From assembly GCF_000197735.1 (NCBI RefSeq), contig NC_014550.1, positions 2,542,001-2,606,000 of the forward strand: DNA of 64,000 nt, given 5' to 3'. The notes beneath the pieces were generated by a model that was given only the letters and a program-made list of their open reading frames with translations, did no database searches and was not told the origin of the DNA. How positions within the stretch are numbered: the first letter of the stretch is position 1; every line of letters begins with the position of its first letter. The stretch comes from Glutamicibacter arilaitensis Re117 (GTDB taxonomy: Bacteria; Actinomycetota; Actinomycetes; Actinomycetales; Micrococcaceae). Shown one piece after another: positions 22,461-31,605 of the stretch. The translations under genes were made by a program, and so were the position numbers.

Positions 22461-23135
22461 CTACGGCATCCAGCTCATGCAGTAATCGAGGTTCGCAACG
22501 ACTGTCCGAGCTGCCGCTTCGTCGTCGGCGGCTTCGATGGCATCCACCAGGGACTCGTGCCCCTCGCGAAGGCAACCGTCGAAACCGTCAGCTAGTCGTT
22601 GGGCCATCTTGGTACCGTAGAAGACAGCGCCGAAGCTCTCGTAAATCTCATGCAGCAGCGGAACTCCGGATGCACGCGCCATTTCAAGGTGGAACTGCCA
22701 GTCAGCCTGCGACCATGCTAGGTAGTCCTGTTCCTGCCAGGCATCGCTTCGCTGACGCAGCAGGGTACGCAAGCGCTGGATCACCTGCGCATCAGAGGAT
22801 TTCGCAGCGAGCCGTGCGGCCTGGGTATCCAAAGCAAAACGCACCTGCAGCACGTCCTGGTCGGAGTGTTCCCGGTATACACGTTGCGCGGTTCCGCTGA
22901 TTTCACTGGTGGCCCGCACATAAGTGCCGTCTCCCCTGCGCACCTCGAACATGCCCGTGCGCGCCAGAGCCTTGATTCCTTCGCGCAGCGTACCGCGCGA
23001 AACACCCAGTTCGGCGATCAGCTCCGGTTCCGCCGGAATGCGATCCCCCACCGCCCAGCGTCCTTGCGTTACTGCATCGCTCAACCGGGCAACGACCTCA
23101 TCGGCCAGCGGCGGGCGCATTGGCATGTTACTCAT
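22461..23135 (-). CDS. GntR family regulator, FadR/FCD type
   Basis: 224 aa. The N-terminal winged helix (about 5-75: ADEVVARLSDAVTQGRW, GVSRGTLREGIKALARTGM, then the wing VRRGDGTYV) is a typical GntR DNA-binding domain. The C-terminal all-helical FCD ligand domain (about 90-220) includes FHLEMARASG and HESLVDAIEAAD. Its start overlaps the MFS transporter stop by four bases (ATGA), so it is translationally coupled and probably regulates that transporter. Confidence 0.93.
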   Translation of the reverse strand: MSNMPMRPPLADEVVARLSDAVTQGRWAVGDRIPAEPELIAELGVSRGTLREGIKALARTGMFEVRRGDGTYVRATSEISGTAQRVYREHSDQDVLQVRFALDTQAARLAAKSSDAQVIQRLRTLLRQRSDAWQEQDYLAWSQADWQFHLEMARASGVPLLHEIYESFGAVFYGTKMAQRLADGFDGCLREGHESLVDAIEAADDEAAARTVVANLDYCMSWMP

Positions 23136-24403
23136 GATTTCTCCACTTCGGCTGAACCGTCAACTTCGACCAACTGCCGGGAATCGGCCTCGGTGCGCAG
23201 GCCTCCGAGCTTGAAGCAGAACACCAGCTGAACCACCGCGAAGACCAGCACGATTGCCAGTCCCAAGGTCCAGGATCCCAAGGCGCCTTGCATCAGACCA
23301 AGTGCAAACGGGCCAAGGGCCGCAATCAAGTAGCCTACCGACTGAGCCACCGTCGACAGGGCCGTGGTTTCTTCCGCGCTTCCACCACTGCGGCTGAGCA
23401 TAAGCATCACCAGCGGGAAAACGCCGAATCCCAGTCCGATGAGGATCGAGCTGATCAAGGACAATTCAACGGGCAGAACCAGCAGGGCCAAAAAGCCGAG
23501 TACCGAGCAGCTCGTGGTCAGCAAGAAAGCGCTGCGCAGCCAACCCGGCTTCGAAGCCATCCACAGCATAATCAGGACTGCAGGGATGCTCACTCCCTGC
23601 ACGATTCCGAGCATCAGCCCGGCGGCGGCCGGCTCCAGCCCGCGGGAGATGAGAATGTGCGGCAACCAGCTAACCACCGTGTAAACCAGCAGCGACTGAA
23701 TTCCGAAGACCGTGGTGAATAGCAAACCCTTGCTAGTGGCCAGCAACGGCCAAGGCGAGACATGCGCGCCCACAGCGGGCTTTGTGCGGTTTCCCGAGAA
23801 TGACAAGGGTACAAATGCCAGTAGTGCCAAGCTGGCCGGTATCGCCCACAAAGCCAAGGCGGTTGTGGGCGATCCGACTTGCATCGCCAGAGGGATGCTG
23901 ACCGCGGAGGCGAACGTCGCACCGATTGACATGGTTGTGGTGTACGCGGCGGTCATCGAGGCCGAACGGTGCCCGTGATGCTCGCGGATGAAGGAAGGCA
24001 TGGCCACATTGCAGATAGCCAGTCCGCTCATGCCCACCACGGTGCCTGCCAGTAGCGCCCAAGTAGAGTCGACAACTCGCAGGGCCAAGCCAGCAGTGAG
24101 CAGCAGCAAGGAAAGTGCAATGCCCAGTTCAAGGCCTGTACGGCGAATCACCAAGCTGGTCGCGGCACCAGCCACCGCGAAGCAGAGCACTGGAATTGTG
24201 GGTAGCATCGAGGCGATAAAGGTGCCATAGCCCAGCATTTCCTGCAGTTCGTGGAAGAGCGGCGAGGCGGAGGAAATACCCATTCGCAAATTCAACCCGA
24301 CGAGGATTACCGCGGCGACGGCAAGGGCACCAACTACCCATGGGGATTTCCGAGCTTGCGGGGCATCGGGCGGGACGAGCTGTTCAGATGAGTTGACGAT
24401 CAC
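23132..24403 (-). CDS. MFS transporter, CynX/NimT type
   Basis: A 423-aa membrane protein with 12 predicted helices and no large soluble domain. MGISSASPLFHELQEMLGYG in the first loop and the pattern SMLPTIPVLCFAVAG fit the CynX/NimT branch of the major facilitator superfamily (cyanate/nitroimidazole-type annotations; the substrate here is unknown). First gene of a two-gene operon with the GntR regulator. It diverges from the phosphoesterase gene. Confidence 0.88.
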   Translation of the reverse strand: MIVNSSEQLVPPDAPQARKSPWVVGALAVAAVILVGLNLRMGISSASPLFHELQEMLGYGTFIASMLPTIPVLCFAVAGAATSLVIRRTGLELGIALSLLLLTAGLALRVVDSTWALLAGTVVGMSGLAICNVAMPSFIREHHGHRSASMTAAYTTTMSIGATFASAVSIPLAMQVGSPTTALALWAIPASLALLAFVPLSFSGNRTKPAVGAHVSPWPLLATSKGLLFTTVFGIQSLLVYTVVSWLPHILISRGLEPAAAGLMLGIVQGVSIPAVLIMLWMASKPGWLRSAFLLTTSCSVLGFLALLVLPVELSLISSILIGLGFGVFPLVMLMLSRSGGSAEETTALSTVAQSVGYLIAALGPFALGLMQGALGSWTLGLAIVLVFAVVQLVFCFKLGGLRTEADSRQLVEVDGSAEVEKS

Positions 24404-24627
24404 GTTTAAACATTAGACGTTTGATGCTTGCCTCGACAAATCTTGTGAGCTGTTGCACGCCCGAATCGACTGGAATGCCGAAGGTGCATGTTCCGCCGTT
24501 TTATTTACGCGCAGGGGCAGGGAGCGACTACCAACGTTCATGGTCTGGTCACTAGCCAGCTCTACGCTCTAGTGGTTGTCGGCCAATAATTGATGCTGGC
24601 CAGCTTATTCATGTGGAAGGCACACCT

Positions 24628-24901
24628 GTGAGCAATTCTTCTGTCCCCCGTCGCGGAGTTTTGATCGGCAGCACAGCTGCCGCGCTTACCGGACTTCTCG
24701 CTGCCAACAACACGGCAGCATCCGCAGCGCCGGCCAAGAAGGCTGCAGCGGCCACACCGAAGCTCAAGTTCGCGGCAGACGGCAAGTTCAAGATCGTCCA
24801 GTTCAACGATACCCAAGATGGCCCGCGCACCGATCGCCGCACCCTGGAGCTGATGGACAAGGTGCTGGATACCGAAAAGCCGGGTTTCGCGCTCATTAAC
24901 G
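24628..24901 (+). pseudogene. Tat-exported calcineurin-like phosphoesterase, 5' part
   Basis: GTG at 24628 (GGAAGG upstream) begins a protein with a twin-arginine signal: SVPRRGVLIGST then an Ala/Leu core and ASAAPAKK. The mature part begins FKIVQFNDTQDGPRTDRRT, the first metal-site strand of metallophosphoesterases. The frame is cut at FALING by an ISL3 composite; the sequence resumes at 29814 with DVINGSP. The 8 bases CATTAACG before the insertion are repeated after it. Confidence 0.92.
24894..24901. repeat. Left 8-bp target duplication CATTAACG
   Basis: Identical to 29806-29813 on the far side of the ISL3 composite. 8 bp is the usual ISL3-family duplication length. Confidence 0.95.
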
Positions 24902-26350
24902 GGCTCTTCAGGAATAAGAGTGTAACCACCTGAAACCAACACCCCGATTCCCGGGCATGTCGCCGAGCACGAAAAAGTCGAGGTCTTCCAGAAGAATGGA
25001 AGTTACTACACTAGCCATTTTCGAAAGACCTCGACGTTGCTCAATCCTACCTTCACCGCACCAGACCTCACCACTTTCACCAATCTTGACGGCTTGGGAC
25101 TGACCGCAATCGGGCAACACCTGAGCGCAGCGAAAGCCGAAATCCTCTGCCACGTCACCAACCCGATCCCTTGGTGCCAAACCTGCGGAGCAGCAGGCAT
25201 TCCACGCGATACCGTCACCCGCCGCCTCGCCCACGAACCATTGGGCTGGCGTCCCACTGTCCTAGTCATCAAACACCGCCGCTACCGTTGCGCCAATTGC
25301 CAACGAGTCTGGCGTGAAGAGCTGTCCCAAGCAGTAGCGCCACGCCAGAAAATCAGCAGGACCGGGCTACGCTGGGCGCTGGTTGGACTGGTCTGCCACC
25401 ACTTGTCAGTCTCCCGAATTGCCGAAGGCCTCGGCGTCACCTGGAATACCGCCAATGAGGCTGTGCTGGCTGAAGGTCAACGCTTACTGATTGATGATCC
25501 AACCCGCTTCGACGGGGTCAAAGTGCTGGGAGTCGATGAACATGTTTGGCGGCATACCCGAACCGGCGACAAATACGTCACCGTGATTGTGGACCTCACC
25601 GCGGTGCGTGACGGCACCGGTACCGCACGACTGATCGACATGGTCCCTGGAAGATCCAAAGCTGTATTCAAAACCTGGCTGGCTGATCAAGAAGAACAAT
25701 GGAAACAGGGCATTGAAGTCGTCGCAATGGACGGTTTCACCGGCTTCAAAACAGCTGCCGTCGAGGAGCTACCCCACGCGGTGGAGGTGTTGGATCCATT
25801 CCATGTAGTCAAACTAGGTTCCGAGGCGCTGGACCAGACCCGGCAACGGATTCAACGTGAGCAACATGGGCGTCGAGGACGCAAGGATGACCCGCTTTAC
25901 AAGTGCAGGCGAACGCTGACCACGGGACTATCCTTGGCTACGGAAAAGCAGAAGACCAAGCTTGAAGACCTGTTCAAGGAGCCGGAGTATGAGCCGGTTC
26001 AATTGGTCTGGAGCGTGTATCAGAAGATGGTGGATGCCTACCGGCAACCGAAGCCCGAGGTCGGACGGTGGGCCTTGGAGCAACTGATCAACGAAGTTGG
26101 CACGAAGGTACCGAAAGGGTTGCCGGAGCTGAAAAAGCTCGGCGGCACCCTGCGCAGGAGGAAGACGGACATTCTCGCGTACTTTGATCATATTGGTAGT
26201 TCGAATGGTCCTACCGAGGCTTTGAATGGCAGGTTGGAGCATCTGCGAGGTATCGCGTTGGGGTTCAAGAATCTGGCGCACTATATCGCCCGGTCGTTGT
26301 TGGAGACCGGTGGGTTTAGACGGCGTTTACACCCTCAATCCTGAAGAGCC
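24902..26350 (+). mobile_element. ISL3-family insertion sequence, full copy A (1449 bp)
   Basis: Terminal inverted repeats GGCTCTTCAGG and CCTGAAGAGCC. Same length as the intact copy at 33533-34981 and virtually identical to it. It shares with that copy a C at 25219 where copies B and D have T. Confidence 0.95.
25037..26344 (+). CDS. ISL3 family transposase (copy A)
   Basis: 435 aa from TTG. N-terminal zinc-binding cysteines (WCQTCG near 47-50; RCANCQRVW near 84-92) and a helix-turn-helix (LSVSRIAEGLGVTWNTANEA). The DDE transposase core shows VLGVDEHVWRH, VVAMDGFTGFKTA and DPFHVVKL, with a late Glu in the SNGPTEALNGRLEHLRG region, all typical of ISL3/IS1001/IS1165 transposases. It appears intact. 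Confidence 0.95.
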   Translation: MLNPTFTAPDLTTFTNLDGLGLTAIGQHLSAAKAEILCHVTNPIPWCQTCGAAGIPRDTVTRRLAHEPLGWRPTVLVIKHRRYRCANCQRVWREELSQAVAPRQKISRTGLRWALVGLVCHHLSVSRIAEGLGVTWNTANEAVLAEGQRLLIDDPTRFDGVKVLGVDEHVWRHTRTGDKYVTVIVDLTAVRDGTGTARLIDMVPGRSKAVFKTWLADQEEQWKQGIEVVAMDGFTGFKTAAVEELPHAVEVLDPFHVVKLGSEALDQTRQRIQREQHGRRGRKDDPLYKCRRTLTTGLSLATEKQKTKLEDLFKEPEYEPVQLVWSVYQKMVDAYRQPKPEVGRWALEQLINEVGTKVPKGLPELKKLGGTLRRRKTDILAYFDHIGSSNGPTEALNGRLEHLRGIALGFKNLAHYIARSLLETGGFRRRLHPQS

Positions 26351-27525
26351 GCCAAACCTGCGGAGCAGCAGGCATTCCACGCGATACCGTCACTCGCCGC
26401 CTCGCCCACGAACCATTGGGCTGGCGTCCCACTGTCCTAGTCATCAAACACCGCCGCTACCGTTGCGCCAATTGCCAACGAGTCTGGCGTGAAGAGCTGT
26501 CCCAAGCAGTAGCGCCACGCCAGAAAATCAGCAGGACCGGGCTACGCTGGGCGCTGGTTGGACTGGTCTGCCACCACTTGTCAGTCTCCCGAATTGCCGA
26601 AGGCCTCGGCGTCACCTGGAATACCGCCAATGAGGCTGTGCTGGCTGAAGGTCAACGCTTACTGATTGATGATCCAACCCGCTTCGACGGGGTCAAAGTG
26701 CTGGGAGTCGATGAACATGTTTGGCGGCATACCCGAACCGGCGACAAATACGTCACCGTGATTGTGGACCTCACCGCGGTGCGTGACGGCACCGGTACCG
26801 CACGACTGATCGACATGGTCCCTGGAAGATCCAAAGCTGTATTCAAAACCTGGCTGGCTGATCAAGAAGAACAATGGAAACAGGGCATTGAAGTCGTCGC
26901 AATGGACGGTTTCACCGGCTTCAAAACAGCTGCCGTCGAGGAGCTACCCCACGCGGTGGAGGTGTTGGATCCATTCCATGTAGTCAAACTAGGTTCCGAG
27001 GCGCTGGACCAGACCCGGCAACGGATTCAACGTGAGCAACATGGGCGTCGAGGACGCAAGGATGACCCGCTTTACAAGTGCAGGCGAACGCTGACCACGG
27101 GACTATCCTTGGCTACGGAAAAGCAGAAGACCAAGCTTGAAGACCTGTTCAAGGAGCCGGAGTATGAGCCGGTTCAATTGGTCTGGAGCGTGTATCAGAA
27201 GATGGTGGATGCCTACCGGCAACCGAAGCCCGAGGTCGGACGGTGGGCCTTGGAGCAACTGATCAACGAAGTTGGCACGAAGGTACCGAAAGGGTTGCCG
27301 GAGCTGAAAAAGCTCGGCGGCACCCTGCGCAGGAGGAAGACGGACATTCTCGCGTACTTTGATCATATTGGTAGTTCGAATGGTCCTACCGAGGCTTTGA
27401 ATGGCAGGTTGGAGCATCTGCGAGGTATCGCGTTGGGGTTCAAGAATCTGGCGCACTATATCGCCCGGTCGTTGTTGGAGACCGGTGGGTTTAGACGGCG
27501 TTTACACCCTCAATCCTGAAGAGCC
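26351..27525 (+). mobile_element. ISL3 copy B, 3' part only
   Basis: 1175 bases starting at GCCAAACCTGCGG, i.e. inside the transposase gene at codon ~48, and running to a normal right end (27515-27525). The first 8 bases are duplicated at the end of copy C, showing that an ISL3 had inserted into this ISL3. The transposase fragment lacks its first 47 codons, so it is a pseudogene. Confidence 0.92.
26416..27519 (+). pseudogene. ISL3 transposase, 5'-truncated (copy B)
   Basis: The open frame is identical to residues ~69-435 of the copy A transposase. The first CxxC (WCQTCG) is cut by the nested insertion, and no native start or leader remains. It keeps the DDE residues but is unlikely to be functional. 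Confidence 0.9.
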
Positions 27526-28074
27526 GGGAAAATCCCTATTCTACCTAAAGATGCTAAATGAAATACGAGAGTCCACAGCGTCTTTAAATCCCCCAACGCA
27601 ATGAAAGGGCTTCCTGTTATCGTACGCCTGTCGGACGATTCTGACTAGTCATTAATCTGCATTTCTGAAATGATTATCCTTGAAATAAGTGAAGCATATA
27701 GTGCGTTTATTTGTCTTCACTTAAAATGCACATGCCACCGCGTTTTCTCAATCTCTCACATGGATTATCCTGTGAAATTGAATTCGAATTCTTCTTCGAG
27801 ACTAGTGTCGGCCACCCATTCGAACACTCTTATCCGTACGCAATCCAGATGCCACGACAGCAATCCGAGCAGAAGGCGCAGACACCATCCCATCGCAATA
27901 TTTAGATAGGTATTGAGATATTTCCCCATGTCGCCTTGGTAAATCCAGATTACCTTGGTAAACATAGAGGGTGAAAAGAGCAACCCTATGACCCAACGAC
28001 GCGCGTTCCGTCGCATTTTCCTCCCTACTGCATGGCTGATTATCGGCGCTTTGATCGCCGTTAGCCTCGTTAAG
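27526..28074 (+). other. 549-bp unique segment between ISL3 parts
   Basis: AT-richer than its surroundings. Most of it has no supported gene. Near its right end are two direct copies of CCTTGGTAAA (around 27935 and 27952), a possible regulator site, followed by the start of a truncated gene at 27988. The bases touching the two ISL3 ends (GGGAAAAT and TCGTTAAG) differ, so they are not a target duplication. Confidence 0.6.
27988..28074 (+). pseudogene. N-terminal stub of a membrane-anchored protein, possibly an efflux adaptor
   Basis: ATG at 27988 gives MTQRRAFRRIFLPTAWLIIG and continues ALIAVSLVK, a basic start and one membrane helix, before ISL3 copy C begins. The pattern is like the first residues of actinobacterial HlyD/RND-type adaptor proteins, but 29 residues are too few to be sure. 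Confidence 0.4.
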
Positions 28075-28356
28075 GGCTCTTCAGGAATAAGAGTGTAACC
28101 ACCTGAAACCAACACCCCGATTCCCGGGCATGTCGCCGAGCACGAAAAAGTCGAGGTCTTCCAGAAGAATGGAAGTTACTACACTAGCCATTTTCGAAAG
28201 ACCTCGACGTTGCTCAATCCTACCTTCACCGCACCAGACCTCACCACTTTCACCAATCTTGACGGCTTGGGACTGACCGCAATCGGGCAACACCTGAGCG
28301 CAGCGAAAGCCGAAATCCTCTGCCACGTCACCAACCCGATCCCTTGGTGCCAAACC
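28075..28356 (+). mobile_element. ISL3 copy C, 5' part only
   Basis: 282 bases with a normal left end (GGCTCTTCAGG at 28075) that stop at GCCAAACC, where copy D starts. Complements copy B (1175 + 282 = 1449 + 8). Confidence 0.92.
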
Positions 28357-29805
28357 GGCTCTTCAGGAATAAGAGTGTAACCACCTGAAACCAACACCCC
28401 GATTCCCGGGCATGTCGCCGAGCACGAAAAAGTCGAGGTCTTCCAGAAGAATGGAAGTTACTACACTAGCCATTTTCGAAAGACCTCGACGTTGCTCAAT
28501 CCTACCTTCACCGCACCAGACCTCACCACTTTCACCAATCTTGACGGCTTGGGACTGACCGCAATCGGGCAACACCTGAGCGCAGCGAAAGCCGAAATCC
28601 TCTGCCACGTCACCAACCCGATCCCTTGGTGCCAAACCTGCGGAGCAGCAGGCATTCCACGCGATACCGTCACTCGCCGCCTCGCCCACGAACCATTGGG
28701 CTGGCGTCCCACTGTCCTAGTCATCAAACACCGCCGCTACCGTTGCGCCAATTGCCAACGAGTCTGGCGTGAAGAGCTGTCCCAAGCAGTAGCGCCACGC
28801 CAGAAAATCAGCAGGACCGGGCTACGCTGGGCGCTGGTTGGACTGGTCTGCCACCACTTGTCAGTCTCCCGAATTGCCGAAGGCCTCGGCGTCACCTGGA
28901 ATACCGCCAATGAGGCTGTGCTGGCTGAAGGTCAACGCTTACTGATTGATGATCCAACCCGCTTCGACGGGGTCAAAGTGCTGGGAGTCGATGAACATGT
29001 TTGGCGGCATACCCGAACCGGCGACAAATACGTCACCGTGATTGTGGACCTCACCGCGGTGCGTGACGGCACCGGTACCGCACGACTGATCGACATGGTC
29101 CCTGGAAGATCCAAAGCTGTATTCAAAACCTGGCTGGCTGATCAAGAAGAACAATGGAAACAGGGCATTGAAGTCGTCGCAATGGACGGTTTCACCGGCT
29201 TCAAAACAGCTGCCGTCGAGGAGCTACCCCACGCGGTGGAGGTGTTGGATCCATTCCATGTAGTCAAACTAGGTTCCGAGGCGCTGGACCAGACCCGGCA
29301 ACGGATTCAACGTGAGCAACATGGGCGTCGAGGACGCAAGGATGACCCGCTTTACAAGTGCAGGCGAACGCTGACCACGGGACTATCCTTGGCTACGGAA
29401 AAGCAGAAGACCAAGCTTGAAGACCTGTTCAAGGAGCCGGAGTATGAGCCGGTTCAATTGGTCTGGAGCGTGTATCAGAAGATGGTGGATGCCTACCGGC
29501 AACCGAAGCCCGAGGTCGGACGGTGGGCCTTGGAGCAACTGATCAACGAAGTTGGCACGAAGGTACCGAAAGGGTTGCCGGAGCTGAAAAAGCTCGGCGG
29601 CACCCTGCGCAGGAGGAAGACGGACATTCTCGCGTACTTTGATCATATTGGTAGTTCGAATGGTCCTACCGAGGCTTTGAATGGCAGGTTGGAGCATCTG
29701 CGAGGTATCGCGTTGGGGTTCAAGAATCTGGCGCACTATATCGCCCGGTCGTTGTTGGAGACCGGTGGGTTTAGACGGCGTTTACACCCTCAATCCTGAA
29801 GAGCC
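28357..29805 (+). mobile_element. ISL3-family insertion sequence, full copy D (1449 bp)
   Basis: Full-length copy with both inverted repeats. Left flank GCCAAACC (28349-28356), right flank CATTAACG: the two flanks come from different original insertions. It shares a T at 28674 with copy B (26394). Confidence 0.95.
28492..29799 (+). CDS. ISL3 family transposase (copy D)
   Basis: 435 aa, identical in translation to the copy A product; zinc cysteines, helix-turn-helix and DDE residues all present. The T/C difference at 28674 is silent. Presumed active. Confidence 0.95.
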   Translation: MLNPTFTAPDLTTFTNLDGLGLTAIGQHLSAAKAEILCHVTNPIPWCQTCGAAGIPRDTVTRRLAHEPLGWRPTVLVIKHRRYRCANCQRVWREELSQAVAPRQKISRTGLRWALVGLVCHHLSVSRIAEGLGVTWNTANEAVLAEGQRLLIDDPTRFDGVKVLGVDEHVWRHTRTGDKYVTVIVDLTAVRDGTGTARLIDMVPGRSKAVFKTWLADQEEQWKQGIEVVAMDGFTGFKTAAVEELPHAVEVLDPFHVVKLGSEALDQTRQRIQREQHGRRGRKDDPLYKCRRTLTTGLSLATEKQKTKLEDLFKEPEYEPVQLVWSVYQKMVDAYRQPKPEVGRWALEQLINEVGTKVPKGLPELKKLGGTLRRRKTDILAYFDHIGSSNGPTEALNGRLEHLRGIALGFKNLAHYIARSLLETGGFRRRLHPQS

Positions 29806-29813
29806 CATTAACG
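29806..29813. repeat. Right 8-bp target duplication CATTAACG
   Basis: Matches 24894-24901 exactly. Removing one copy and the composite restores the phosphoesterase frame (FALING-DVINGSP). Confidence 0.95.
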
Positions 29814-30706
29814 GTGATGTCATCAATGGTTCGCCGAAAACCACCACCGAGGTCAAGCAGGCCATCAACAACGTTGTCCAGCCCATGGAATCCCGAGGCA
29901 TCCCTTGGGCGCTGAACTTCGGCAACCATGACGAGGACTCGATGCCCAACGGCACCAATATGACGGATGCCAAAATTCTCGATTTCATTCGCGGCTACAA
30001 GTTCAACGCCAACTCGAAAAATGACAAGATCCAAGGCGATTCGAACCCCCAGCTGCTGATCGCCTCATCCAAGAACGCCAAGCCCGCCTTCGGCATCATG
30101 GCTACTTGATTCGAACCGCTACGCACCGAAGACCATTGGCGGACAGGACTTCGAGGGTCTCATGTCCTACGACTGGATCCGCTCCGGGCAGATCGCCTGG
30201 TATCGCGAAGCCTCCAAGGCCACCGAAGCACACTATGGCAATGTCCAGTCCTTAATGTTCTTCCATACCCCCTCTGGGAACACCACCACATGTGGTAAGG
30301 CTCCCAGTTCACCTCGAATGATGCCGACCACGAGAAAGCCGTGGCAAAGCGCTCCATCGAGGGAGTCAAGAACGAAGGGATCTACGTGGGCGCCTTCAAC
30401 TCCGGCATGTTCTCTGCATTGCAGGAGCGCGGCGATGTTCGTGGCGTGTACTGCGGCCACGACCACATCAATACCTTCAAGGGCGACTACTACGGCATTG
30501 AGCTGGGCTACGCCCCAGGCACCGGCTTCGGCACCTACGGATTAGGAGATGCCGAGAACCACCGTCTTCGTGGCGCTCGTGTCTTCGAGCTGGACGAGAA
30601 CAAAGACGGAGTCTACACCGGAACCCGCACGGTGTTCGCCGAGGATATGGGCATCGACTTGAGCTCCAAGGCGCAGCCAATTGATGCACCCGTGCCAATG
30701 CCATAA
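29814..30706 (+). pseudogene. Calcineurin-like phosphoesterase, 3' part (further decayed)
   Basis: Continues the gene begun at 24628: NGDVINGSP, GNHDEDS and CGHDHINTF are the classical metallophosphoesterase motifs. Beyond the IS damage there are three more lesions. An extra base at about 30102 shifts GIW-LLDSNRY out of frame. A missing C in the C-run near 30270 shifts HTP-LWEHHHMW. A TAA near 30296 replaces the residue after HHHMW. The tail ends in VPMP at 30706. The substrate was probably a phosphoester outside the cell; the gene is dead. Confidence 0.9.
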
Positions 30707-30728
30707 ACCAAATCTTCTTAGAGCCATT

Positions 30729-30769
30729 CGACCCGCTAGTCTTGTCTTCATGACAGGACCAGCGGGTCG
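30729..30769 (+). terminator. Stem-loop after the phosphoesterase
   Basis: CGACCCGCTAGTCTTGTC pairs with GACAGGACCAGCGGGTCG (two wobbles, loop of about five bases). No strong U run follows, so its efficiency is uncertain. Confidence 0.6.
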
Positions 30770-30839
30770 CGGTACTTAGTGAATGCCCAGAGGTCGCAGA
30801 AATGCTGGGGACGAATTCCGTGACAAAGTCCGGCGGCCG

Positions 30840-31520
30840 GATCCACTACCAGAAACACTTCCAAGTACCCGCGCCTTCAGTCCCAACTTGGGTGGAGTGA
30901 ATACTGGCTACATCTCGTGGCCTAAGTTATTGCTCCAGCAGCTGCCAACCGCAGCGATTCCTTTCCGCTTTGATTCATGGTCGGAGTACGAAGCCCATGT
31001 GTCCGATATGCTCCACACCCGTGTTATTGATGACAGCTCAGAGATTCGATGGGATGTCCGCCCGGTCAATTGTGTAGGTCCCGTGGAAATGCGTATCTGC
31101 GATGGTATGAGTTCACTGGAAGACATTTCTGCCATCACTGTATTAACCCAGTGCCTTGTCCACGACATGTCAATGTCTCTTGAAGCGGGATACAAGATCC
31201 CTGTCATGACTGTTTGGCACCGAGTAGAGAATAAATGGCGTGCAGCCCGCTACGGGCTAGACGCGATCATTATTCACAACGCCCAAGGCGATGAAATGCT
31301 GGTAACGGATCACCTGCGCAACGAGGTGAAACGTCTAGCTCCGGTGGTCGAACAGCTTGGGCGCCAAGAGGAACTCCAGGGAATCATTCGCCTCATTGAG
31401 CGCGGTGTCGGATACCAGATCCAACGACAGATTTTCGCGACTACTGGCGGCGACTTCCAAGCCGTCGTCAAGGACAACGTTGCGCGTATGAACATGTGTA
31501 AGCGCACAAAGCGAGTCTAA
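30840..31520 (+). pseudogene. Decayed C-terminal fragment of a YbdK-type carboxylate-amine ligase
   Basis: From 30895 the frame reads LQQLPTAAIPFRFDSWSEYE and continues to the end of the protein, closely matching residues ~200-380 of the intact ligase at 16669-17811. Differences are spread along it (for example MPAW to MTVW), so it is a diverged copy, not a recent duplicate. Upstream (30840-30895) HYQKHFQVPAPSVPTW still aligns in another frame, then a TGA and a frameshift follow. The first half is absent. The tail is altered (MNMCKRTKRV). Confidence 0.88.
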
Positions 31521-31605
31521 AACCCTGGAAACTCTTCAAGATCGCTACATGTCTAAACCCGGGAAATATGTCACAGGCGCGTGTATTGGCTTGTACCATT
31601 TGAGT

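Larger units (their letters stand above)
24902..29805 (+). mobile_element. ISL3-family composite structure inside the phosphoesterase gene
   Basis: 4904 bases bounded by GGCTCTTCAGG (24902) and CCTGAAGAGCC (29805) and flanked by CATTAACG on both sides. In order it contains full ISL3 copy A, a 3' ISL3 part (copy B), 549 bases of unique DNA, a 5' ISL3 part (copy C) and full ISL3 copy D, all in the same orientation. B and C together make exactly one ISL3 plus an 8-bp repeat (GCCAAACC), but in inside-out order. Confidence 0.93.

Noticed and set aside
27670..27909. 79-codon frame in the 549-bp segment
   Set aside because: Low-complexity, no ribosome site, composition not coding-like.
24902..29805. 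Interpretation as a conventional resistance composite transposon
   Set aside because: The ends behave as a composite, but the cargo is only 549 bp with a truncated gene and no resistance determinant.
29681..30109. Apparent fusion protein of ISL3 and phosphoesterase sequence
   Set aside because: The ISL3 part is an out-of-frame reading of the transposase; only the segment from 29814 is real gene remnant.
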